A stretch of 64,000 nucleotides of DNA from contig NZ_VSZO01000008.1 of the NCBI RefSeq assembly GCF_008312935.1, forward strand, positions 186,001 to 250,000. Reading direction: 5' to 3'. The stretch comes from Roseiconus lacunae (lineage in GTDB: Bacteria > Planctomycetota > Planctomycetia > Pirellulales > Pirellulaceae). The notes below the pieces were generated by a model. The model was not told the origin of the DNA and ran no database searches. It saw only the letters and a list, made by a program, of their open reading frames with translations. Numbering within the stretch: the first letter of the stretch is position 1; each line of letters opens with the position of its first letter. Made by a program: the position numbers and the translations under genes. Positions 57,159 to 64,000 of this stretch are shown piece by piece.

Positions 57159-58208
57159 ATGCGTGTCATCGTCACTGGTTCAAGCGGCTTGATCGGCTCG
57201 GCAGCAGTCCGACACTGGGATGCCAACGGCAGCGAAGTGATCGGAATCGACAACGACATGCGAGCGACCTTCTTTGGTCCCGAAGGTAGCACTCGTTGGA
57301 ATCAGTCACGTCTAGAATCCGAAACAACTCATTTTAGAACGGCCGCGATCGACATTCGTGATCGAGACGCCATCATGGACTTGTTCCAAAACGAACCACC
57401 AGACTTAGTGATTCACTGTGCCGCCCAGCCATCACACGATCGCGCCGCGGCCATTCCGTTTTTGGACTTTGAAGTCAATGCCACTGGCACTCTCAATCTT
57501 CTCGAAGCGACACGGCAGCACGCCCCGGACGCTGTCTTCTGTCACATGAGCACCAATAAGGTGTACGGCGACGCTCCCAACGAATTGCCGCTCGAAGAAC
57601 GAGACACCCGCTGGGAGTACGCACGCGAAGAGGACTTTGATGGGATCGACGAAAACTGTCGGATCGATCAGACGATGCATTCGCTGTTCGGTGCCAGTAA
57701 GACTGCGGCGGATGTCTTGGCCCAAGAATACGGCAAATACTTCGGTCTAAAGACCGGGATTTTTCGTGGCGGATGTCTGACCGGATCCAGCCACAGCGGT
57801 GTCGAACTGCATGGTTTTCTGAGCTACCTTGTCCATGTCGCCGTCACCGGCAAACCCTACACTATCTTTGGCTACAAGGGAAAACAGGTCCGCGATCAAA
57901 TTGAATGTAGCGATGTCGTCAAAGCCTTCGAAGCCTTTGCAAACAATCCGCGTCCCGGCGAGGTCTACAACATCGGCGGCGGACGAAACAATTCTGCAAG
58001 CGTGCTCGAATGCATCGATTTGATCAAACAAATCGGCGGATACCGAGTCAACTTCACGCTTGGCGAGGACAACCGCAAAGGTGACCATATCTGCTACATC
58101 AGCGATCTCAGCAAGTTGCGACGTGATTATCCCGAGTGGGACATTCGCGTTTCTTTAGAAGAAATTTTGTCGCAAATGATCGCCGGCGAAGAATCCAAAC
58201 AAGCCTAA
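57159..58208 (+). CDS. SDR-type sugar-nucleotide epimerase (CDP-paratose 2-epimerase-like)
   Basis: A 349-residue extended short-chain dehydrogenase. RVIVTGSSGLIGSAAVRHWD binds NAD. HCAAQPSHDRAA and FCHMSTNKVYGDAPNELPL match the CDP-tyvelose/paratose 2-epimerase branch, as do GIFRGGCLTGSSHSGVELHG and IFGYKGKQVRDQIECSD. The YxxxK active-site motif reads FGASK: lysine is kept and tyrosine is Phe. ATG 57159 is used; upstream codons to 57018 look non-coding. It likely interconverts or modifies a nucleotide sugar for cell-surface glycans. The exact reaction is inferred from family resemblance. Confidence 0.9.
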   Translation: MRVIVTGSSGLIGSAAVRHWDANGSEVIGIDNDMRATFFGPEGSTRWNQSRLESETTHFRTAAIDIRDRDAIMDLFQNEPPDLVIHCAAQPSHDRAAAIPFLDFEVNATGTLNLLEATRQHAPDAVFCHMSTNKVYGDAPNELPLEERDTRWEYAREEDFDGIDENCRIDQTMHSLFGASKTAADVLAQEYGKYFGLKTGIFRGGCLTGSSHSGVELHGFLSYLVHVAVTGKPYTIFGYKGKQVRDQIECSDVVKAFEAFANNPRPGEVYNIGGGRNNSASVLECIDLIKQIGGYRVNFTLGEDNRKGDHICYISDLSKLRRDYPEWDIRVSLEEILSQMIAGEESKQA

Positions 58209-58295
58209 GAAGGCATCTCATCGACGCGTCCCTGGTCGACTACAATGTGGCCACTTCGACCGCCCCCTTCCCGATCTAACCAACGTGGATCCCCC

Positions 58296-59012
58296 ATGCG
58301 CCACTTGCTTTCACTTGCTGTACTCGCCGCTTGCTGCACCGCCGTCAATGTCGCCGCCGAGGAACCCGATTCAGCGTCGACTGAAAAGCTGACCGAATCG
58401 GTCTCTCTCTTCAACGGCAAAGACCTTTCCGGATGGATCGGCCGCGAAGACCTCTGGTCGGTCGAAGACGGCCAGATCGTTGGTCGCACCACGGCTGACA
58501 AACCGCTGAAGCAAAATACGTTTCTTATCTATGCCGATCGCAAGCCTGCGAACTTTGAATTAACACTTCAGTTCAAAATCGAAAATACCAATAGCGGAAT
58601 TCAGTACCGCAGCAAGATAATCGATCGCGAAAAATTCGTTGTCGGTGGCTACCAAGCCGACATCGACTTCGGCAATCGTTACGCCGGGATTCTTTACGAG
58701 GAAAAAGGACGCGGAATCCTGGCCGAACGCGGTCAGTCCGTCACCATCGGCGAAGACGGCAAGAAAGAAGTCAAGCAATACGCCGATGGCGCGAAACTTG
58801 GCAACGGGATCCATCCCGGGGAGTGGAACGACTATCGAATTGTCGCCAACGGCAACCACTTGCAGCACTTCATCAACGGCACAATGACCGCCGAAGTCAT
58901 CGACAACCAAACCGAAAAAGCGGCAACCAGTGGCGTGATCGCATTCCAGTTGCATGTCGGTGGCCCGATGGAAATGCGATTCAAGAACATCGTCTTACAT
59001 CCGGTCAAGTAA
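58296..59012 (+). CDS. DUF1080 (3-keto-disaccharide hydrolase-type) secreted protein
   Basis: A 238-residue protein with a signal peptide (RHLLSLAVLAACCTAVNVAA). The mature part is one DUF1080 concanavalin-like domain: SVSLFNGKDLSGWIGREDLW, VEDGQIVGRT, FELTLQFKIENTNSGIQYRS, GYQADIDFGNRYAGILYEE, WNDYRIVANGNHLQHFINGT and GVIAFQLHVGGPMEMRFKNI. The domain is expanded in planctomycetes and includes enzymes acting on 3-keto-glucosides. It would act in the periplasm. ATG 58296 begins the signal peptide, and a TACAAT (58241-58246) upstream could be the -10 element. Confidence 0.92.
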   Translation: MRHLLSLAVLAACCTAVNVAAEEPDSASTEKLTESVSLFNGKDLSGWIGREDLWSVEDGQIVGRTTADKPLKQNTFLIYADRKPANFELTLQFKIENTNSGIQYRSKIIDREKFVVGGYQADIDFGNRYAGILYEEKGRGILAERGQSVTIGEDGKKEVKQYADGAKLGNGIHPGEWNDYRIVANGNHLQHFINGTMTAEVIDNQTEKAATSGVIAFQLHVGGPMEMRFKNIVLHPVK

Positions 59013-59130
59013 ACGGGCACACCATTTCTCGATCGGCTGGCACTTTTGGTTCAAAACCAAGACGTCAGAGAACGTGGCGAACCCCATGAGTAGACTTTCC
59101 GCTAGACTAAGATGAGTTGAGGAGAGTTGT

Positions 59131-59796
59131 ATGACAAAGTCGATTTGGGCCGGAGACGAACAAACTGAAACGTTGCTGGGCGCCGCCCGCGATGGTAACA
59201 GTGATGCTGTAAACCAGCTTTTGGAAAAACATCGTGCGCCGATTCGCCGCCTCGTCGAACTGCGTCTCGATCGAAAGGTCCAACAGCGGGTCGATGTCAG
59301 CGATGTCGTTCAAGACGTGATGATCGAAGCCAGTGGCCGACTGGAGAAATACTTGTCCGATCCCTCGATGGCGTTCCATCTTTGGCTTCGCCAAATTGCG
59401 TGGGATCGCATTATCGATACCTATCGGCGTCACCGTGTCAGTGCGAAACGCAACATGGATCGCGAGCAACCGATGATTGCGGCGGTCAGTCCCGATCAGT
59501 CGACACTGGAACTCGCCATCCAAGTTTGTGACCCAGCCCTGACGCCGGCGGCCGCAGCCACCCAACGCGAAATCGCGCTCAAAGTCGAAGAAGCGGTGTC
59601 GCGAATGAACGAGCAAGATCAAGAGATTATCGTGATGCGGCACTACGAACACCTGTCGAATCTCGAGATCGCCGAAGCGTTGGGACTCAACGCCGCCGCG
59701 GCGAGCATGCGTTATCTTCGCGCGGTTCGTCGCCTTCGCGAAATGTTGCAAGACGAAGAGGACCAGCCATCGATCGATGGCGACGCTTTGCAATGA
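59131..59796 (+). CDS. ECF-type RNA polymerase sigma factor
   Basis: A 221-residue sigma-70 family protein. Region 2 (about 25-95) includes RVDVSDVVQDVMIEASGRLE and FHLWLRQIAWDRIIDTYRRH. Region 4 (about 150-210) includes MNEQDQEIIVMRHYEHLSNL EIAEALGLNAAAASMRYLRA. This resembles the planctomycete ECF groups whose genes accompany Ser/Thr kinases. GAGGAGAG at 59119-59126 before ATG 59131 is a strong ribosome binding site. The downstream kinase gene overlaps its end, so the kinase probably controls sigma activity, perhaps in place of an anti-sigma factor; none is encoded nearby. Confidence 0.94.
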   Translation: MTKSIWAGDEQTETLLGAARDGNSDAVNQLLEKHRAPIRRLVELRLDRKVQQRVDVSDVVQDVMIEASGRLEKYLSDPSMAFHLWLRQIAWDRIIDTYRRHRVSAKRNMDREQPMIAAVSPDQSTLELAIQVCDPALTPAAAATQREIALKVEEAVSRMNEQDQEIIVMRHYEHLSNLEIAEALGLNAAAASMRYLRAVRRLREMLQDEEDQPSIDGDALQ

Positions 59797-61504
59797 GCCA
59801 AGAGTTGTGACCCTCTCCGAACAGGACGAACAACGCTTGGCGAATTTGCTAAGCGAGATGACCGATTCGATTTGTCGAGGCCAACCGGTTGACTTTGATG
59901 CCGTCTGCCGCGAACACCCCGACCTGGCCGATGAACTGCGAAAGCTTTGGGGCGCCGTCCTCGTCACCGACACAGCCAGTTCCTCGGTCAACGAAGTCCC
60001 AGCCGCGCCGGCCGGTGGCTCGCGGCGTTGGTCACGTCTTCAACTGCCAACGACGATCGGTGACTACGACTTGCTCGAAGAGATCGGTCGAGGCGGGATG
60101 GGGGTTGTCTTTCGCGCTCGCCAACGCAGCTTAGACCGCGAGGTCGCGATCAAGATGATCCTTCGTGGTCGGCTTGCCAGTGACGCGGACCTTCAACGTT
60201 TCCTTGCCGAGGCCGCGGCGACGGCCAAGCTCGAGCACCCGGGGATCGTGCCGGTTTACGAAGTCGGCGACTTCGACGGACGACCATTCTTTTCGATGAA
60301 GTATATCGACGGAGAAACGCTTGCCGATCGCGTCGCCCGAGGCCCACTTCCCCAACGCGAAGCCGCCGCGATTATTTCTCAAGTGGCTCGGGCGGTTCAG
60401 TTCGCACACGACCATGGCGTCGTCCATCGCGATCTCAAACCCAGTAACATTTTGCTCTCCGGCGATGGCAGCGTGTTGATCACCGATTTCGGGTTGGCAA
60501 AAGAATATCGGGCGGATATTGATCTCACACGCAGTGGCATGTTGGTCGGCACGCCAGCCTATATGTCGCCCGAACAAGCGGGCGGACGGCGGGAATTATT
60601 GGGACCGGCGACGGACATTTACAGCCTGGGCGCGATTCTGTTTTATACCTTGATCGGTCGTCCACCGTTCGTCGCTGACACGCCCGTTGAAATGGTCATG
60701 CTGGTGATCGAACAGGATCCCAGTCCGCCGCGGGCGCTGCGGCCAAGTTTGGATCGCGATCTGGAAATGATTGTGATTCGATGTTTGCAGAAACCGGTCG
60801 ACTTGCGTTACTTGTCTGCCGATGGTTTAGCCGATGACCTGGATGCGTTCTTGGCCGACGAAGTGGTTTCGGCCCGCAGCGGTCAATTCAATCAAGTTGT
60901 CGCAAGGATTTTTCGCGAAACCCATCATGCGGCGGTACTCGAAAACTGGGGCGTGCTGTGGATGTGGCATTCGCTCGTCCTGTTGGTTGCCTGCTTCCTG
61001 ACATGGCAACTGGAATACTGGGGCGTTCAGTCGCGGATCGTGTACATGGGGCTTTGGACGATAGGACTAGGCGCTTGGGCCAGTGTCTTTTGGAAGCTCC
61101 GACAACGGATGGGGCCGGTGACATTTATCGAACGGCAGATTGCCCACGTTTGGGGAGGCAGCATGATCGCCATCGGGACATTGTTTCCGATCGAGCGTTT
61201 GCTTGATCTCCCGGTGTTAAAACTCAGCCCGCTCTTGGGGGTCACCAGCGGGATGGTGTTTGTCGTCAAAGCGGGGATGCTGTCGGGGCGATTCTATTTC
61301 CAAGCGATCGCGTTGTTTGTCGCGGCGATCTTGATGGCGGTGTTTCCACGGTGGGCCCACCTGATCTTCGGAATCGTCGCAGGCTTGTGTTTCTTCATTC
61401 CAGGTTTTCACTTCTACCGCCGCAAGAAATCCGCCAACTCTCACGCCCCGCCTGCAACTGTGTCCGAGCCATCGGCACCCGTCTCTTCCGTCGGCGTCAA
61501 CTAG
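59777..61504 (+). CDS. Membrane-bound Ser/Thr protein kinase
   Basis: A 575-residue protein. Residues about 1-75 are a helical head typical of planctomycete sigma-linked kinases (DAVCREHPDLADELRKLWG). About 95-360 are a kinase: GRGGMGVVFRARQ, VAIKMIL, VVHRDLKPSNILL, DFGLAKE and PAYMSPEQA, all present. About 395-555 hold five or six membrane segments (LVLLVACFLTWQL, SMIAIGTLFPI, FQAIALFVAAILMAVF), followed by a Pro/Ser tail. ATG 59777 overlaps the sigma gene by 20 bases; GTG 59808 is an alternative just after its stop. Translational coupling with the sigma factor is likely. Confidence 0.93.
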   Translation: MATLCNEPRVVTLSEQDEQRLANLLSEMTDSICRGQPVDFDAVCREHPDLADELRKLWGAVLVTDTASSSVNEVPAAPAGGSRRWSRLQLPTTIGDYDLLEEIGRGGMGVVFRARQRSLDREVAIKMILRGRLASDADLQRFLAEAAATAKLEHPGIVPVYEVGDFDGRPFFSMKYIDGETLADRVARGPLPQREAAAIISQVARAVQFAHDHGVVHRDLKPSNILLSGDGSVLITDFGLAKEYRADIDLTRSGMLVGTPAYMSPEQAGGRRELLGPATDIYSLGAILFYTLIGRPPFVADTPVEMVMLVIEQDPSPPRALRPSLDRDLEMIVIRCLQKPVDLRYLSADGLADDLDAFLADEVVSARSGQFNQVVARIFRETHHAAVLENWGVLWMWHSLVLLVACFLTWQLEYWGVQSRIVYMGLWTIGLGAWASVFWKLRQRMGPVTFIERQIAHVWGGSMIAIGTLFPIERLLDLPVLKLSPLLGVTSGMVFVVKAGMLSGRFYFQAIALFVAAILMAVFPRWAHLIFGIVAGLCFFIPGFHFYRRKKSANSHAPPATVSEPSAPVSSVGVN

Positions 61505-61575
61505 TGCATGCGTGTTCGGCTACATTGACATTGAAAAACGCGGAAGGGATCTTTTCGAACTCTCCCCCGGGTCGC

Positions 61576-61581
61576 TATACT
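61576..61581 (+). promoter_or_regulatory. Candidate -10 box upstream of the possible RNA and tRNA-Pro
   Basis: TATACT matches the consensus closely, flanked by CGC and ACGG. A weak -35 (TTTCGA at 61553-61558, 17-base spacing) precedes it. A transcript from here would begin near 61588 and run through the folded region and the tRNA. Confidence 0.35.
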
Positions 61582-61585
61582 ACGG

Positions 61586-61785
61586 CCGTTCGGCGGGCTT
61601 TCACCGGCCCGACCGAAGCAAGTTTTGATCGTCTAAACTACAGAGGCGAACGAGGTCGCTTGGCCGAACGGAATGTCCAAGGGCGCCAGAGTACAAGGCC
61701 GTTCGCTGAGACCAAGTTATCTCAGTGGGAAGGCGTCAACGAAGATTCGAGAGCGAGGCCTGAATCGTTCCTAGGTTCAGGCGGC
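61586..61785 (+). ncRNA. Possible structured RNA between kinase gene and tRNA-Pro
   Basis: CCGTTCGGC (61586-61594) is complementary over nine bases to GCCGAACGG (61663-61671). Between them, three small hairpins can form: GGGC/GCCC (61595-61610), AGTTT/AAACT (61621-61639) and GCGA/TCGC (61646-61659). This gives a four-way, cloverleaf-like layout. Farther on are CTGAGA/TCTCAG (61706-61725) and GCCTGAA/TTCAGGC (61758-61782). It does not match RNase P, SRP, 6S or tmRNA in any way I can see. It could equally be the structured leader of the tRNA transcript or chance folding of GC-rich DNA. Confidence 0.33.
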
Positions 61786-61800
61786 GACCGGATTGATCAT

Positions 61801-61874
61801 CGGGCAGTGGCTCAGCTTGGTAGAGCGTCGCGTTCGGGACGCGAAGGTCGCAGGTTCAAATCCTGTCTGCCCGA
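61801..61874 (+). tRNA. tRNA-Pro (anticodon CGG)
   Basis: A complete cloverleaf of 74 bases. The acceptor arm CGGGCAG/CTGCCCG pairs perfectly; D-stem GCTC/GAGC; anticodon stem TCGCG/CGCGA with loop TTCGGGA giving anticodon CGG (reads CCG); T-arm GCAGG-TTCAAAT-CCTGT; discriminator base A. CCA is not encoded. A strong hairpin follows 11 bases later. Confidence 0.95.
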
Positions 61875-61885
61875 CCTGCAACACA

Positions 61886-61921
61886 AAACAGCTCGTCGCG
61901 TTCGTTCGCGACGAGCTGTTT
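61886..61921 (+). terminator. Terminator hairpin after tRNA-Pro
   Basis: A perfect 15-bp stem, AAACAGCTCGTCGCG (61886-61900) with CGCGACGAGCTGTTT (61907-61921), encloses a six-base loop. A short T-rich end (TTTCTC) follows. Its position directly after the tRNA makes termination likely. Confidence 0.75.
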
Positions 61922-61992
61922 CTCATTTGCGGGGAGTAAAGCACTGTCATGGCTATCTACGTCAAATGAATCGAGCGTGTACGTTCAGCCCT

Positions 61993-62250
61993 CTACCGGT
62001 CCGGGTAGCCTTTTGGACTTGGTTTAGCACTGAACTCAAAAGGAGTGTCGTTCAGATCTCCGAGCCGACAACGCGCGACGACTTTGCCTGCGTACTGATC
62101 CGCGTCGCCAAGCAGCCAACTGTTCAAGTCATCGGTAACCAGAAATTGCACTTTCAGTGGCTTGCCCGGCGGCGCGGCTGAGCAGGCCGAATGTGTGAAA
62201 AGCGAAATGATCGCGCTGGCGAAGATGGATAGTCTGAGTGTGATACGCAA
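61993..62250 (-). pseudogene. Truncated sulfatase N-terminus
   Basis: An 85-residue frame. Residues 1-26 form a signal peptide (LSIFASAIISLFTHSACSA). Residues about 31-58 (KPLKVQFLVTDDLNSWLLG, then AGKVVA) match the start of secreted sulfatases, including the DD metal ligands. After VVA the sequence departs from the family. The frame ends at residue 85 without the CxPSR formylglycine motif or any other catalytic part. It could be the joined ends of a deleted gene or a cut-off gene with a replaced 3' end. It lies between the tRNA-Pro terminator and an intact sulfatase-type gene in the same orientation. Confidence 0.6.
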
Positions 62251-62318
62251 CTATTGTTTGGTCCCTTACTATTGGGAGTTCAATTGATGATTTTCTATGA
62301 CAATGTGCGGCATCACGG

Positions 62319-64000
62319 CTATTTCAATGTCTTGGTGAAAAACTTGTCAGCGATTTCTATCGCCTCATCGAACCACGCTTGTGTTGCCAGAAACGCATGC
62401 GGAGCGTCCTTAATCACAGTCAACTCCGATTGGATGCCCAGCTCCTCCAGACGTTCACGAAACTGATCGGCGCGGGTGCTGGGATCGTCATTTTCACCTG
62501 TGATGATCCAGCAGGGTGGGTCCGTCTTGTCGACGTGGGTCAGCGGAGAGGCGAGTCGATAGGCATCAGGATTTTCTTCCTGTGAACCACTAAGAAACTG
62601 TTGCCAAACCTCCTTTTCACGCGAGATCTCGCGATTGCGAGCAGACAGAAAATCGGTTTGCCCGCCCATCGGAACGACCGCTTGAATTGCACTGCTTACT
62701 CCTGCGTTTCCACCTTTGCCTTCAAGCTCCTGCACACCGGCCGACGTTGCCAGTAAGGCAGCCAGGTGACCGCCAGCGGAATGGCCAATCGCACCAATTC
62801 TGTCCGGGTCGATGCCAAACTCCTTCGCGTTCGCTCGCAGGAACCTGACGGCGGCTTTGCAGTCATGAATGTGTGCCGGGAAGGGAGCTTCGCCACTGAG
62901 TCGATAGTCAATCGAAGCTGTCACGAAGCCCTTCTCGGCCAGGGACTGGGCGACATTGCGGAAATTAATCTTCTGGCCTTTACGCCATCCGCCACCGTGA
63001 ATGCACACGATGGCAGGCAGAGATTGCCAATTGCCCTTCGGACGGTAGAGATCCATTGCGAGAGTGCGATCACCATAGCTCGCGAAGGTCACATCTGGTT
63101 TGCGATGCAAGCCATCGATGATCTTCGCTGGAATCTTGGTTTTGGCATCAGCTCGACGAGGCGCCGCCTGTCCGGCCACTCGGGCATCCAGGCGCATCTC
63201 TTCCTGGAACAGAATCGCCATGCCGCGCAACTTGCGAATCACATCGCCATTGCGGACAAGAGTCGATTCGCCCGGGTCTTTGAACAGATCGTAAAGTTCA
63301 GGGCTGGGATTCAAATAGAGCTTCCAGTTCTTCCATCGCACTGCAGCCAATGATCCCTGACTACCGTGATAGAAGAACGCGTCGTTGTACTCCCAGCGTT
63401 TAATCAGCGACTCCCATTCCCTCGGCGGATCCCAGCGACGACGCAAAGGCACTTTCGCATTGAGCGATTTGCCCAGCCCTGGAGCAGGAACAAACGCTGA
63501 TTCTCCCTTCAACAAGGGACTAATATCGCGACCGTCGATAATTGGCCCCTGGGGAATCTCGATCCCTGCCAGTGTGGCAAGCGACGGATACCAATCCATC
63601 GCGCGAACGACAGCCGATGACTCCGCGCCCCTCTGCAATCCGAGCCCCGGTCCCCAAGCGATGGCAGGAACGCGAATGCCGCCTTCGTATGTTGAGAGCT
63701 TACGTCCACGAATCTTCTGTTCCGGTGTACGACCGGGACCTCTGCCGTTGTCGGAGGCGTAGATCACGATCGTATTGTCGCTGATGCCGAGTTTCTTCAA
63801 AGAATCGAATAGACGACCAACGTTGTGATCGAGTTCCTGTATCGCGTCGCCATATTCTCCCCATTTCGAAGTCCTCTTAAATTCTTCGCTCACACCAAGC
63901 GGATTGTGCAACATGGTGTGCGGCAGATAGAGGAAAAACGGTTTCTCCGTGTTTTTCTCCATAAAGGCGATGGCTTCGTCCGTGTAGAGCCTAGTTAATT
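62319..64000 (-). CDS. Sulfatase fused to an alpha/beta-hydrolase esterase, 5' end beyond the window
   Basis: At least 560 residues; the frame is still open at the window edge (LTRLYTDEAIAFMEKN before the first in-frame ATG at 63962), so the N-terminus is missing. The first visible part is the C-terminal half of a sulfatase: PFFLYLPHTMLHNP, VIYASDNGRGPG, LSTYEGGIRVPAIAWGPG and YPSLATLAGIEIP. After an Arg/Ala-rich linker comes an esterase: IHGGGWRKG (oxyanion loop), GHSAGGH (nucleophile serine), LTHVDKTDPPCWIITGENDD and DAPHAF (catalytic His). This fits desulfation and deacylation of one polysaccharide. The sulfatase active-site cysteine lies outside the window. Confidence 0.9.
   Translation of the reverse strand, partial: LTRLYTDEAIAFMEKNTEKPFFLYLPHTMLHNPLGVSEEFKRTSKWGEYGDAIQELDHNVGRLFDSLKKLGISDNTIVIYASDNGRGPGRTPEQKIRGRKLSTYEGGIRVPAIAWGPGLGLQRGAESSAVVRAMDWYPSLATLAGIEIPQGPIIDGRDISPLLKGESAFVPAPGLGKSLNAKVPLRRRWDPPREWESLIKRWEYNDAFFYHGSQGSLAAVRWKNWKLYLNPSPELYDLFKDPGESTLVRNGDVIRKLRGMAILFQEEMRLDARVAGQAAPRRADAKTKIPAKIIDGLHRKPDVTFASYGDRTLAMDLYRPKGNWQSLPAIVCIHGGGWRKGQKINFRNVAQSLAEKGFVTASIDYRLSGEAPFPAHIHDCKAAVRFLRANAKEFGIDPDRIGAIGHSAGGHLAALLATSAGVQELEGKGGNAGVSSAIQAVVPMGGQTDFLSARNREISREKEVWQQFLSGSQEENPDAYRLASPLTHVDKTDPPCWIITGENDDPSTRADQFRERLEELGIQSELTVIKDAPHAFLATQAWFDEAIEIADKFFTKTLK

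Noticed and set aside
61351-62181. 276-codon plus-strand frame crossing the kinase end, tRNA-Pro and terminator
   Set aside because: It runs through a tRNA gene and a terminator hairpin, which excludes it as a real coding region.
1-64000. CRISPR arrays, insertion sequences, rRNA or prophage genes
   Set aside because: I found no regularly spaced repeats, transposase motifs, rRNA signatures or phage structural genes. The only multi-copy DNA repeat seen is at 55437-55515.

Overview
The window reads as chromosomal DNA of a planctomycete, most likely a Rhodopirellula-like member of the Pirellulaceae. Evidence is the moderately high GC content, a DUF1559 pseudopilin, a PSCyt1/DUF1549/DUF1553 protein beside a DUF1501 protein, DUF1080 and ThuA secreted proteins, sulfatases, an SHD1-tailed CHAT protein, an ECF-type sigma factor overlapping a membrane Ser/Thr kinase, and many small same-strand gene groups with long spacers. 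Family calls come from reading motifs; no database search was possible.

Layout. 0.4-2.1 kb: small lipoprotein and DUF1559 pseudopilin. 2.3-8.5 kb (minus): WD40-like/TPR/CHAT/SHD1 protein and an SLC1 symporter fused to a family-3 solute-binding domain. 8.8-12.5 kb: DUF3300-like secreted protein, AI-2E family transporter, DUF3472-like secreted protein. 13.2-21.6 kb: two-partner secretion locus (large TpsA with five internal repeats and MBG domains, TpsB, two accessory ORFs). 21.7-26.3 kb: secreted protein, DUF3179-like protein, membrane protein, exo-sialidase-like protein. 26.3-31 kb: BRCT-MerR-TPR regulator divergent from an ABC ATPase and a permease fused to a CPBP protease. 31-38 kb: PSCyt1/DUF1553, DUF1501 and ThuA proteins, then an opposing SASA-type esterase. 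38.3-45.9 kb: signalling cluster of HDOD, zinc ribbon, kinase-tubulin fusion and AAA ATPase (all minus), divergent from an FHA-EAL protein. 46.2-49.3 kb: TPR protein and polysaccharide export protein. 49.5-59 kb: nitrilase, soluble transhydrogenase, a DUF2235/YbdK/M20 operon, FAD oxidoreductase, CDP-sugar-epimerase-like protein, DUF1080 protein. 59.1-64 kb: sigma factor and kinase, a possible structured RNA, tRNA-Pro(CGG), a truncated sulfatase and a sulfatase-esterase fusion running off the window.

The best candidate for an undescribed system is 39.5-45.9 kb. An N-terminal Ser/Thr kinase is joined to a tubulin/FtsZ-like GTPase domain and lies directly behind a winged-helix AAA+ ATPase gene. 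A phosphothreonine-reading FHA domain fused to an EAL phosphodiesterase is encoded divergently. Together they could link phosphorylation, a tubulin-like GTPase, ATP-driven remodelling and c-di-GMP; this link is inference from domains and gene order. Other noteworthy items are the symporter-binding-protein fusion, the BRCT-MerR-TPR regulator, a 23-nt repeat able to form a very strong hairpin, and the tRNA-Pro region. Most of the remaining window is ordinary planctomycete gene content.
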